Below, piece after piece: positions 9,650-17,151 of a DNA stretch of 45,667 nt. Within the stretch, counting starts at the first letter, position 1. Every line of letters starts with the position of its first letter. Origin of the DNA: Planctomycetota bacterium (GTDB taxonomy: Bacteria; Planctomycetota; UBA8742; UBA2392). Position numbers and translations under genes: made by a program. The notes beneath the pieces were generated by a model. The model made no database searches. It was not told where the DNA came from and saw only the letters and a list, made by a program, of their open reading frames with translations. The stretch covers positions 1-45,667 of the forward strand of contig JAIOJA010000008.1 in the NCBI GenBank assembly GCA_019912315.1. Reading direction: 5' to 3'.

Positions 9650-11470
9650 CTACACCGCGGCGCCGGCTTTCTTCGCACGCTTGCGGGCGGTCTCACTGAG
9701 TTCGCGTTTGCGGATGCGCCAGGCCTTGGGTGTTACCTCGAGCATTTCGTCGGGCTCGATCCATTCCATCGATTCTTCGAGGCTCATCTCGCGGCGCGAC
9801 TTCAGCTTCGTGAAGGCTTCTTTGGTCGAGCTTCTGATGTTGTTCAACTGCTTGGTGCGGCAGGGGTTCACGTTGATGTCACCGTCGCGGCAATGCTCGC
9901 CGACGACCTGCCCCACGTAAACCGGCACGCCGACCTCCGTGAAGAAATCGCCGCGGTCGTTCAGCCCGTCCAGGGCGAAACTGGTGACGCGCCCGCTGTC
10001 CGTGGCGATCATTGCGCCACGCTGGCGGTGGGTAATTGCGCCTGCCATGCGCTTATATTCACGAAAACGGTGGCTAAAGATCGCTTCACCCTGTGTCGCC
10101 GTAAGAATGCGCGTGCGCATACCGATCAAGCCGCGCGATGGCACTTCGAAGTGAATCACCGTCCGGTTGCCGTGGTTTTCCATGTGGGTCATCTGCCCCT
10201 GGCGCGAACCCAGCAACTCAATGACCTTGCCCGCGTGCGTGGCCGGCACGTCGATCACGGCGTCTTCCCAGGGCTCTTCCTTGTGACCGTCCACCTCATG
10301 GATAATCACCTCCGGCGCGCCGATGGCAAATTCGTAACCTTCACGCCGCATATTCTCGACGAGAATCCCCAGGTGCAGAGTGCCGCGCCCCATCACTTTG
10401 AAGCTGTCCGCACTTTCACCGGAGTTGAAGCGCAAGGCCACGTCGGCCTCGGCCGCGCGCTCCAGGCGGTCGCGTACCTGCCGGCTTGTCACGAACTCAC
10501 CTTCCTGGCCGGCGAACGGTGAGTCGTTGACGCGGAACTCCATGGTGATGGTCGGCTCGTCGATCGGCACGGGCGGAAGTTGCTCCGGGTGCTCGATGTC
10601 GGCCACGGTGTCGCCGATGTCGATATCTTCAAGACCGACAATCGCCACGATGTCGCCGGCGCTGACTTCGTCCACTTCAACGCGCGAAAGCCCGTCGAAT
10701 ACCTGCACCTGCTTGGCCTGGGCCTTGCGCACATCGCCCTCGCGCTTGACGACGGCGACCTGGTCACGCACGCGAAGTGTCCCGCGCATGATGCGACCGA
10801 TGCCGACGCGCCCGACGAACTGGTCGAACAGGAAGTTCGTAATCTGCACCTGGAACGGCTTGTCCGGCTGCACTTCCGGGCCGGGAATCTTGTCGATCAT
10901 GGCGTCCATCAGCGGCACCAGATTCTCGCCGCGGGTTGACGCGTCAAGGCTCGCCACACGGTCCTTGCCCGAGGCGTAAATCACCGGGAAATCCAGCTGC
11001 TCGTCGTCCGCGCCCAGGTCGATGAACAACTGAAACACCTCGTCCAGCACTTCCAGGGAACGCGCGTCCGGGCGGTCGATCTTGTTGATCACAACCAGCG
11101 GCTTCAGGTCATGGGCCAGCGCCTTGCGCAGCACGAACTTGGTCTGCGGCATGGGGCCTTCCGCCGCGTCCACCAGCAGGAAGCAGCCGTCGGCCATGCT
11201 CAGCACGCGCTCGACTTCACCGGCGAAGTCCGCGTGTCCCGGCGTATCGATCAGGTTTACTTTGACGCCCTTCCAGACGAATGAAACGTTCTTGGCAAGG
11301 ATGGTGATGCCGCGCTCGCGCTCCAGAGGATTGCTGTCCATGAACGCGTCGACGTGGTCGGATTTGTGCCCGAAAAAGTTGGCGGCTTCGAGGAAGCCAT
11401 CAACCAGTGTGGTCTTGCCATGATCAACGTGGGCAACAACTGCAATGTTTCGGATGTCTTCGCGGCGCAT
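9650..11470 (-). CDS. typA: Translational GTPase TypA/BipA
   Basis: TypA/BipA is a ribosome-associated GTPase of the EF-G class, linked to 50S assembly and stress or cold adaptation. The G1 motif AHVDHGKTT lies just inside the N-terminus; G3 (DTPGHADF), G4 (NKID) and the EF-G-like C-terminal domains follow, including RGLIGMRTRILTATQGEAIF. The 606-residue length matches the family. The frame is open for 75 codons upstream, but family proteins begin with a short leader before RNIAVVAHVDHGK, so the start is MRREDIRN, with AGGA 8 nt upstream. The predicted C-terminus is basic and ordinary. Confidence 0.97.
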   Translation of the reverse strand: MRREDIRNIAVVAHVDHGKTTLVDGFLEAANFFGHKSDHVDAFMDSNPLERERGITILAKNVSFVWKGVKVNLIDTPGHADFAGEVERVLSMADGCFLLVDAAEGPMPQTKFVLRKALAHDLKPLVVINKIDRPDARSLEVLDEVFQLFIDLGADDEQLDFPVIYASGKDRVASLDASTRGENLVPLMDAMIDKIPGPEVQPDKPFQVQITNFLFDQFVGRVGIGRIMRGTLRVRDQVAVVKREGDVRKAQAKQVQVFDGLSRVEVDEVSAGDIVAIVGLEDIDIGDTVADIEHPEQLPPVPIDEPTITMEFRVNDSPFAGQEGEFVTSRQVRDRLERAAEADVALRFNSGESADSFKVMGRGTLHLGILVENMRREGYEFAIGAPEVIIHEVDGHKEEPWEDAVIDVPATHAGKVIELLGSRQGQMTHMENHGNRTVIHFEVPSRGLIGMRTRILTATQGEAIFSHRFREYKRMAGAITHRQRGAMIATDSGRVTSFALDGLNDRGDFFTEVGVPVYVGQVVGEHCRDGDINVNPCRTKQLNNIRSSTKEAFTKLKSRREMSLEESMEWIEPDEMLEVTPKAWRIRKRELSETARKRAKKAGAAV

Positions 11471-11730
11471 CGGTGTCCTGACAAAAGGTGCGACAGGGTA
11501 ACGAAGCGCCGCCGCAGCACAATCCCGCGCGAGCACGCCGTCTGAGCCCGCGAAAACGTTCAGGTGCAGCCAGGCGACCCCCGCGCGAAAAGTGGTTGCG
11601 TGCATCAGGTCACAGGCGAGAGCGGGGTTCGGCGCCGCCCCGGAGCATTCGCGGGTCACGTTTTCGGGCGAAATCCGCCGCGCGCAGCAATGCACTTAAC
11701 GCGCGAACGCCAGGTGCGGATCGCCCGGGT

Positions 11731-12282
11731 CTACGCCAATTCGGATGCTTCGATCCTTACGGCCTGCCCGGTCACAGCCCGGGCACTTTGATCGACCTCA
11801 GGTCTCGTACCAGCGCGTTTGATTCTTGCTGATCGAGAGTGCGTTTGTTGAACACGTTCGGGTACGTGGCGCGGGTGTTTTTTTCGAATAAGCGCGGCCT
11901 TGAGGATGCTTTCAATCAGCCCGAGCAAAGGGTGTTTCGCGCCGCGGGGGCGTTTGGCGGGCGGGGTGGTGTTATGGGGCTTGTCCTCTTCGGCGGGTTT
12001 CGCGGGGTGCAGGAAGTCGTCGACGGACTGCCCGGTTTCCCGAAGCCCGAACAGCAGCGCATCGGGCAGGCGCAGGTCAGGCCCGACGATGGCACGCAAC
12101 TGCTTGACGTTAATCGTGCCCAGCACACTGCTGCCGATCATGACGATCTGCCACAGGGCGGTGCCGATGTCGTCGAGCATCCCGCGCACGGTGTCGTCGG
12201 TACAGCTCTGATCGCGCAGTTCACGCGCGGACGGGAGCCCCGTGCTGTGCCCGCGGCTGATTCCGTGCTGATTCGTGTACAT
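11731..12282 (-). CDS. Unknown small protein, probably frameshifted near its 3' end
   Basis: I do not recognise this protein. From MLDDIGTALWQIVMIGSS (codon at 12180) to about 11885 the frame has strong G/C third-position bias on the minus strand, so it looks genuinely coding. After a run of seven A (plus-strand T7 at 11878-11884) the bias and protein-like character vanish in this frame but continue in another: NVFNKRTLDQQESNALVRDL and so on, ending at a TGA at 11772-11774. Removing one A joins the two. The true gene is therefore probably 11772-12180 or slightly longer. The outermost ATG (12282) lies inside a short tandem repeat and is a doubtful start. This may be an assembly error, a pseudogene, or slippage on A7. 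Confidence 0.55.
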   Translation of the reverse strand: MYTNQHGISRGHSTGLPSARELRDQSCTDDTVRGMLDDIGTALWQIVMIGSSVLGTINVKQLRAIVGPDLRLPDALLFGLRETGQSVDDFLHPAKPAEEDKPHNTTPPAKRPRGAKHPLLGLIESILKAALIRKKHPRHVPERVQQTHSRSARIKRAGTRPEVDQSARAVTGQAVRIEASELA

Positions 12283-12287
12283 CCGTG
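12257..12287. repeat. Degenerate 10-11 bp tandem repeat
   Basis: Three adjacent units read CTGATTCCGTG, CTGATTCGTG and TACATCCGTG on the plus strand (minus-strand consensus CACGRATNNR). The units are close to one helical turn. The annotated-frame ATG of the downstream small gene lies within it, which argues against that start. Confidence 0.6.
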
Positions 12288-12336
12288 GCTGAGTGAAACC
12301 CGTGGCGTCGTCGCGTGAGGGGGCGATCGCGCGGAA

Positions 12337-12777
12337 TCAAAAGCCTCGAATGCGTTTGCTGACGCGTACCAGGGCGTCGATGCCGCCCCGCCCCAGCAGT
12401 TCCTCGGCTTCAGACTGTGCCTCGCGCCAGGCGGGGATGGCCTCATTGAGCTTCTTGCGCCCGGCCTCCGTCAACCGCAGGGTGTGTGAGCGGGCATCAA
12501 CCCCCGCGGCTTTGATCACCCAGCCGTTGCGCTCCATGCGATCCACGTTGCGGCTGAGAGTGCTCTTGTCGAGCTTCAGCGCCTCGCAGAGCGCGCCGGG
12601 CTGCACACCGCCGGTGTGTTCCAGGGCGACGAGGATCGTCATTTGCGGCGAAGTCAGCACTACGGTACGCAGCGCGTCATCGTAAATGGACGTCACGACG
12701 CGCCCAAGCAAACGTGTGCGACTGGCGAGACACGTCATGGCGATCTCGTCAGCCTTCGCTTTCAGTTGGTTGGCCAT
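12337..12777 (-). CDS. MarR-family transcriptional regulator
   Basis: A 146-residue winged-helix protein. The DNA-binding core is visible as LTSPQMTILVALEHTGGVQP, then ALCEALKLDKSTLSRNVDRM (recognition helix) and a wing around ARSHTLRLTEAGRKKL, flanked by helices that form the MarR dimer. The start MANQLKAKADE gives the usual length; an upstream in-frame ATG adds 18 atypical residues. It is divergent from a fatty-acid desaturase across 156 bp holding two perfect inverted repeats, so control of the desaturase and of itself is a reasonable inference. FabT, a MarR protein of streptococcal fatty-acid synthesis, is a precedent. No good SD is seen; a TAAAGT hexamer 7 nt upstream would permit leaderless transcription. 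Confidence 0.9.
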   Translation of the reverse strand: MANQLKAKADEIAMTCLASRTRLLGRVVTSIYDDALRTVVLTSPQMTILVALEHTGGVQPGALCEALKLDKSTLSRNVDRMERNGWVIKAAGVDARSHTLRLTEAGRKKLNEAIPAWREAQSEAEELLGRGGIDALVRVSKRIRGF

Positions 12778-12823
12778 GCAACTTACTTTACCCGAAAGTG
12801 ACCCGCGCACGCAACCAGGAAAA

Positions 12824-12839
12824 CTGACCAATGGGTCAG
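12824..12839. promoter_or_regulatory. Candidate operator 1 in the MarR-desaturase gap
   Basis: CTGACC and GGTCAG form a perfect 6-bp inverted repeat separated by 4 nt (CTGACCAATGGGTCAG). It lies just upstream of the candidate desaturase promoter. Its size fits a dimeric winged-helix regulator. Confidence 0.5.
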
Positions 12840-12846
12840 CTCTTGT

Positions 12847-12875
12847 CTGTCATGGGGGCTCAGGCAACCTACACT
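12847..12875 (+). promoter_or_regulatory. Candidate desaturase promoter
   Basis: CTGTCA (12847-12852) and TACACT (12870-12875) are spaced 17 bp apart, each matching four of six sigma-70 consensus positions. The expected start near 12882 would put the second inverted repeat over the transcription start. The match is weak. Confidence 0.35.
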
Positions 12876-12884
12876 AGTCACCCG

Positions 12885-12905
12885 ATCGACCACGTGGTGG
12901 TCGAT
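12885..12905. promoter_or_regulatory. Candidate operator 2 or leader hairpin before the desaturase
   Basis: ATCGACCAC (12885-12893) and GTGGTCGAT (12897-12905) are perfect 9-bp inverted arms with a 3-nt spacer. The element ends 28 bp before the desaturase ATG, upstream of its SD (AGAGG at about 12920). It could be an operator or an mRNA hairpin. Confidence 0.55.
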
Positions 12906-12933
12906 GTCAGTTCATTAGACAGAGGCGATAAGC

Positions 12934-14007
12934 ATGGCTCGAACCTTTGACCTTGCCCCCGACGAGAAAATTGACTGGTTGCGCACGTTGCCGTTCTGGC
13001 TCGTACACCTGCTGCCCTTTGCCGCCATCTACACAGGCGTAGGGCACTGGTCGGCCTGGGTCGTCATGGTGGTGCTGTACTACGCGCGCGTGTTCTTCAT
13101 CACCGGCGGCTACCATCGCTACTTTTCGCACCGCAGCTACCAGATGGGACGCGTAATGCAGTTCCTGATGGCCCTCGGTGGCACAAGCGCGTTTCAGCGC
13201 GGCGTGCTGTGGTGGGCAGCCCACCACCGCCACCATCACAAGTATTCCGACCAGCCCGAAGACGTACACTCGCCCAAGCGGGGCTTCATGTGGAGCCACA
13301 TGCAATGGTTCCTGGCCAAGACGCACTTTGACGTCCAGTGGGACCTGATCCCCGACTTTCGCGACAACCCGGAGCTCAAGTGGCTCAACAAACATGAGTT
13401 CGTGCCCGGCACGCTGCTGGCCGTGATCGTGTTCTTTGTGGGCTACTTCATCTCGGGTACTTGGATCGGCGCCGCCGGCTACTGCATCATTGGTTTCTGG
13501 CTGTCCACGATCCTGCTGTGGCACGGGACTTTCACCGTCAACTCGCTGGCCCACGTATTCGGGCGGCGTCGTTTCGCCACCCGCGACACCAGTCGCAACA
13601 ACCTGCTGATCGCATTGCTGACCGGCGGCGAGGGCTGGCACAACAATCACCACCACTATCAGGCCTCGTGCCGCCAGGGTTTCTACTGGTACGAGATTGA
13701 CATGACCTATTACATCCTTGCCGCCTTCAGCAAGGTGGGTCTGGTCCGCAACCTGCGCCAGCCACCGGAGCGCATCCTGAACAAGCATCTGATCAAGCAG
13801 GGGCACGCCGACCTTGGCATGTTCCACGCCCAGTGGGAGCGCGCGGCCAAGGCACTTTCCACCGTCCAGTTCAAAACCGCGGAGCAGAAGAAGGCCCTCG
13901 AAGAGCTAATGTCCAGCACGCGCACCAGGATCGACGAAATCGTGCGCACGTCGCACGAAAAAGCCGAAGAGCTGATTGCTCGTTCCGGCGACGCCGACCC
14001 GGCCTAG
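12934..14007 (+). CDS. Membrane fatty-acid (acyl-CoA/acyl-lipid) desaturase
   Basis: A 357-residue integral membrane di-iron desaturase that would insert a double bond in acyl chains to adjust membrane fluidity. The three histidine boxes are intact: H61-RYFS-H66 (HxxxxH), HRHHH at 98-102 (HxxHH) and HNNHH at 236-240 (HxxHH), with hydrophobic segments placed as in the stearoyl-CoA delta-9 family. The C-terminal 60 residues form a charged, probably coiled helix. AGAGG lies 9 nt before the ATG. It is divergent from a MarR regulator with two inverted repeats between them, so regulation by that protein is likely. Regiospecificity and acyl carrier cannot be read from sequence. Confidence 0.94.
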   Translation: MARTFDLAPDEKIDWLRTLPFWLVHLLPFAAIYTGVGHWSAWVVMVVLYYARVFFITGGYHRYFSHRSYQMGRVMQFLMALGGTSAFQRGVLWWAAHHRHHHKYSDQPEDVHSPKRGFMWSHMQWFLAKTHFDVQWDLIPDFRDNPELKWLNKHEFVPGTLLAVIVFFVGYFISGTWIGAAGYCIIGFWLSTILLWHGTFTVNSLAHVFGRRRFATRDTSRNNLLIALLTGGEGWHNNHHHYQASCRQGFYWYEIDMTYYILAAFSKVGLVRNLRQPPERILNKHLIKQGHADLGMFHAQWERAAKALSTVQFKTAEQKKALEELMSSTRTRIDEIVRTSHEKAEELIARSGDADPA

Positions 14008-14010
14008 GCG

Positions 14011-14049
14011 ATTAAATAAAAGCGGGCCGCCTGAGGAGTGCGGCCCGCT
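14011..14049 (-). terminator. Intrinsic terminator of the minus-strand ncRNA
   Basis: On the minus strand AGCGGGCCGC and GCGGCCCGCT pair perfectly over 10 bp around a 9-nt loop, followed by TTTATTTAAT. In the plus direction the stem has no U tract (it is followed by CAAATC), so the terminator faces the minus strand. No minus-strand protein gene ends here. Confidence 0.75.
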
Positions 14050-14185
14050 CAAATCACCGGCGCCAAGGGAGGCACATTTCAACAGTCTTCGTCAACAGTT
14101 TGCGGGAACACGAGGTGTTTTCCGCAAAACGGCTGTCTAGCAACCTGTCGAAACCTTGGAGGAGGACAGTTTCCCCGGCTCCGGC
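14014..14185 (-). ncRNA. Structured small RNA, 6S-like in shape
   Basis: About 172 nt, transcribed against both neighbouring genes. The predicted fold is a rod. Closing stem: minus-strand GCCGGAGCCGGGG (14185-14173) pairs with CCTTGGCGCCGGT (14068-14056), 12 of 13 positions including three G-U pairs. After a large asymmetric internal loop, TTTCGACAG (14153-14145) pairs with CTGTTGAAA (14085-14077) over 9 bp, one G-U. The apical stem (14128-14099) has 7 bp TTTGCGG/CCGCAAA, a small internal loop, then AACAC/GTGTT capped by CTC. The G-U pairs would be A-C mismatches in plus-strand RNA. A promoter-like element and a U-tailed terminator fit the ends. Size and rod-with-bulge shape suggest 6S RNA; I see no SRP or RNase P signature. 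Function is inference. Confidence 0.65.
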
Positions 14186-14191
14186 TTACCT

Positions 14192-14220
14192 AGGGTATAA
14201 CGAACGAAACTCCGGGGCAA
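14192..14220 (-). promoter_or_regulatory. Candidate promoter of the ncRNA
   Basis: On the minus strand TTGCCC (14220-14215) is followed after 17 bp by TACCCT (14197-14192); an overlapping TATACC gives a 15-bp spacer. A start 7 nt downstream is position 14185, the first base of the closing stem of the predicted RNA. The hexamers alone are weak; the register with the fold is the main support. Confidence 0.45.
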
Positions 14221-14258
14221 GCTCCGCAAATTCCTGTTTTCTGAAAAATGCCTAGTCC

Positions 14259-15110
14259 ATGGCGCAAGTTCCAGACATTCCATTCCTTACACTGATCGCA
14301 CAGCGCGTGGGCGAAGTTCATTTGCGGTACTTCGACCAGTTGGAAGACGCACACATCCAGCACAAAGATGAACGCTCCCGCGACCTGCTGACCATCGCGG
14401 ACTCTGAATCCGAGCGAGTGGTCATCGACACCATCCACGAGCGTTTTCCCGGGCACGGCATCCTGGGCGAAGAAACCGGCGCCGACCTGCGCGACGCCGA
14501 CTACGTCTGGATCATCGACCCTGTGGACGGCACCACCAACTTCGCCCGCAGCTTCCCGTTTTTCGCCGCCAGTGTCGGGCTATGGCACAAGGGCGAGCCT
14601 GTGCTGGCGCTTGTGGAGGCACCCTACCTGCGCGAGCGCTTCACCGCCGAAAAGGGTGCAGGCGCCTGGCTGAACGGCAAGCGCTTGAGTGTCAGTGACA
14701 CGCCGGACATCGCGCACTCGATTCTGGCCACCGGCTTTGCCTACGTGCGCAACGAAGTCGAGCGCAACAACGTGGACAACTTCGGGCGCCTGATCCTCAA
14801 GTGCCACGACATCCGCCGCCCCGGCGCCGCAAGCCTTGACCTGGCGTATGTCGCGGCCGGTCGCTTCGACGGCTACTGGGAGCCCTACCTGAAACCGTGG
14901 GACGTGGCGGCGGGCTGCCTGCTTGTGACCGAGGCCGGGGGACATGTGACGGACTTTTCAGGCGGCGATGACTGGCTGTTCGGCGCGAACCTGGTAGCCA
15001 GCAACAGGCGCATCCATGAGGAGTTGCGCGGCGAGTTGTCGGGCAAGGACCCGGTCCATCAACCCTGGGGACGCAACATCGAGCGGATGATTCGTCGCGG
15101 GCGGATTTGA
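14259..15110 (+). CDS. Inositol monophosphatase family protein
   Basis: A 283-residue Mg2+/Li+-sensitive sugar phosphatase of the IMPase/SuhB superfamily. Metal ligands are in place: E71 in LGEE, D87 and D90 in DPVDGTTNF, and D215 in KPWDVAAG near the C-terminus. Length is typical. The substrate could be inositol-1-phosphate, a histidinol-phosphate-like compound or another small phosphate; the sequence does not decide. It follows the ncRNA locus, which is transcribed away from it. No clear SD is seen before the ATG. Confidence 0.92.
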   Translation: MAQVPDIPFLTLIAQRVGEVHLRYFDQLEDAHIQHKDERSRDLLTIADSESERVVIDTIHERFPGHGILGEETGADLRDADYVWIIDPVDGTTNFARSFPFFAASVGLWHKGEPVLALVEAPYLRERFTAEKGAGAWLNGKRLSVSDTPDIAHSILATGFAYVRNEVERNNVDNFGRLILKCHDIRRPGAASLDLAYVAAGRFDGYWEPYLKPWDVAAGCLLVTEAGGHVTDFSGGDDWLFGANLVASNRRIHEELRGELSGKDPVHQPWGRNIERMIRRGRI

Positions 15111-15131
15111 CCGACGCTGCGTCATTGCAGT

Positions 15132-15152
15132 TTGAGCATTGAACATTGATCA
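15132..15152. repeat. 7-bp tandem repeat TTGANCA, three units
   Basis: TTGAGCA, TTGAACA and TTGATCA follow one another exactly, with a degenerate fourth unit TCGAGCC after them. The TTG at 15146 is part of the repeat and so is not a credible start for the next gene. Confidence 0.65.
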
Positions 15153-15160
15153 TCGAGCCC

Positions 15161-17089
15161 ATGGACACCCTCGTCATCGTCCGCAAGATCCGGGAAGCGG
15201 AAGCCCTGGCCGACGCCGGCAAGCACGGCGACGCGCGCCGGTTGCTTGAACCGTTGCTGGGCGACGGCGGGCTGACCGATTCCCACAAGAAGCTGGTAGG
15301 CAAAAAGCTGGACCTGTTCACCAAGCAGCAGGAACGCATGACGCGCATAATCTCGCGGCGCGCCACCAGCGTGGGTGCTCGCGCCGACGAATCGGACACA
15401 TCGTCGGCCCGTACCGCCATTCGTGAGCCCGTTGAGGGGCGTGAGAAATCGGAACGCCCGACGGACCTGACCATCGAAAAGGAGGTCCGCGGGCAGCCGA
15501 CCGAAGTTGTGCCGCGGGCCCGTGACGTGGACACGGAAGTGCCCGAAAGCCGGGGACACAAGCTGAGGGTCGATGCGCGCGCGCACCAGAGCAGCGGCAT
15601 GTGGAACGCGATCTCCGACCGGCGTGAAGTCGTGCGACCGCCGGACCCGTCGGATTCACAGGAACTCGCACCCGTGTCCGATGAAAGCATCCACGACACA
15701 GATGAAGACGACGACATGATGAAGACCGACATCTTCGTCGCGCCGCCCGACCCGCCAAAGGTCTCCGACAGCAAAGTACAGGTCGCGACTGACGAAGAAA
15801 GCGCGCCAACCATCAGTCGCTACAACGTGGACAGACCCGTGTACGCCGCAGGCAACGATACCCCGGCGCCGACTTGGAACGACACGCCGGTTCCGCAGTC
15901 AAACACGCCGGCGCCCCGCGGGCGCGGCGGCTCGACCGTGATCCCCGGCAAAGAGCCATTGCCGGTTCGCGACAGCATCGTGGTGCCGCCGCACGAGGAC
16001 CTGCCGGACAAACGTGACGACTCGACCTATCTGATGGCCGAGGAATACTTCAGCAAGCGCGTCTCGCAGCGGCAGCGTGAACGCAGCAACCCGGAGCTCA
16101 AGGCGCTGGCCGACCGCCTGCCCGACGATGACCTGCGCCGCGAGCTCGCCCTCGAGGTCGTGAAGTTGCGCGAAGAACTCAAAGACGCCAGAAGCGACCG
16201 ACGGGAGGCCACGCGCTCGGGCTCAAAGAAAATCCAGCGCGAGGACCGCCCCGAAAGCGGATCGTTCCACATCCCGGCCAGCCAGGTGAACACGATTGTT
16301 CGCCGCGCAGCCGGCACGGACCAGATTGAAGTACACATGCCCGGGCGCGACGACGACGCCGCCGAGTTGCAGGTGTTGCGTCGCGACAGCGTACGGGGGC
16401 AGAAAGTAACCAACACGCCGACCGATCGGATCGCGCTGGCCCAGGACTACATCGACGCGGCCCAGATCGACAAACCCGGGCTGCTGAAACCCCTGGCGAC
16501 GTACCTGGGCGTCGCCGTCGTCATCGCGGTGATCGCCTGGGCAGTCTACCTGGGTTCGCGGGCTCTGGGCGGCGACGATCTCGAGCAGCTCCTCCTGACC
16601 GACCAGGGCGTCGCCGACTTCCGCCTTGGCGACAGGCCCAAAGACCGGCCGGACGTGCAGGGATTCGCCGGCGAGCCCGTTGTCCAAAGCCAGGCGGCCG
16701 GCTTGATCATCCAGCTCGACGACAACGACAACGCCATCGCCATCGTTGTGCCCGGCCCGGAGTACTCGCCACACGCCGCCCGCAGACTCGATGGGCTGGT
16801 GATTCGTTTTGACGACAAAAGCCTGGAGGTGGGAACCACGGGTGCGGGCATGACGACAGTACGAAAGGCACTCGGCGAGCCGACGCCGCCGTTTTCGCCG
16901 TCTCTGTGGGCGGAGACCGGTTTCTACACCCTGCGCTACGTCAACAAGGCGGGCAACCGGGCCCTGGAATTCCACTATCGCGCAGGTGACGACACACGCC
17001 CGCAATGGATTCGACTGCTGGACGAAGGCGCGACGCCCGCGCCATTCGACCTCGCAAAGTATGCGCCCGCGCGGGGCGCCGACGAGTGA
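15161..17089 (+). CDS. Hypothetical single-pass membrane protein with disordered N-terminal region
   Basis: I do not recognise this 642-residue protein. Residues 1-60 form a helical, possibly TPR-like start (REAEALADAGKHGDARRLLE). About 60-300 is highly charged and probably disordered, with TP-rich motifs at about 225-255 (DTPAPT, DTPVPQ, NTPAPR). A charged helix follows at about 310-350. One transmembrane helix lies near 443-466 (YLGVAVVIAVIAWAVYL), and a small beta-rich extracytoplasmic domain of about 170 residues ends the protein. The TP motifs would suit phosphorylation by a Hanks kinase or recognition by FHA domains, but that is speculation. The ATG is preferred over a TTG five codons upstream because that TTG belongs to a tandem repeat. 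Confidence 0.8.
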   Translation: MDTLVIVRKIREAEALADAGKHGDARRLLEPLLGDGGLTDSHKKLVGKKLDLFTKQQERMTRIISRRATSVGARADESDTSSARTAIREPVEGREKSERPTDLTIEKEVRGQPTEVVPRARDVDTEVPESRGHKLRVDARAHQSSGMWNAISDRREVVRPPDPSDSQELAPVSDESIHDTDEDDDMMKTDIFVAPPDPPKVSDSKVQVATDEESAPTISRYNVDRPVYAAGNDTPAPTWNDTPVPQSNTPAPRGRGGSTVIPGKEPLPVRDSIVVPPHEDLPDKRDDSTYLMAEEYFSKRVSQRQRERSNPELKALADRLPDDDLRRELALEVVKLREELKDARSDRREATRSGSKKIQREDRPESGSFHIPASQVNTIVRRAAGTDQIEVHMPGRDDDAAELQVLRRDSVRGQKVTNTPTDRIALAQDYIDAAQIDKPGLLKPLATYLGVAVVIAVIAWAVYLGSRALGGDDLEQLLLTDQGVADFRLGDRPKDRPDVQGFAGEPVVQSQAAGLIIQLDDNDNAIAIVVPGPEYSPHAARRLDGLVIRFDDKSLEVGTTGAGMTTVRKALGEPTPPFSPSLWAETGFYTLRYVNKAGNRALEFHYRAGDDTRPQWIRLLDEGATPAPFDLAKYAPARGADE

Positions 17090-17151
17090 CTGGCACGAAC
17101 ACTGGCACGAACATGGATAAGCCTGCTATCCTTCGCCCGAGAAAGGACTGA

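Noticed and set aside
11471..11695. 75-codon N-terminal extension of typA
   Set aside because: Family members begin just before RNIAVVAHVDHGK; the extension shows no conserved character.
14040..14190. tmRNA on the minus strand, suggested by GGTTTCGACAGG
   Set aside because: Too short, no T-arm or CCA-like 3' end, and no tag frame; the resemblance to the tmRNA 5' region is probably chance.
15146..15160. TTG start for the hypothetical gene at 15161
   Set aside because: The TTG is part of a heptameric repeat; the ATG is the better choice.
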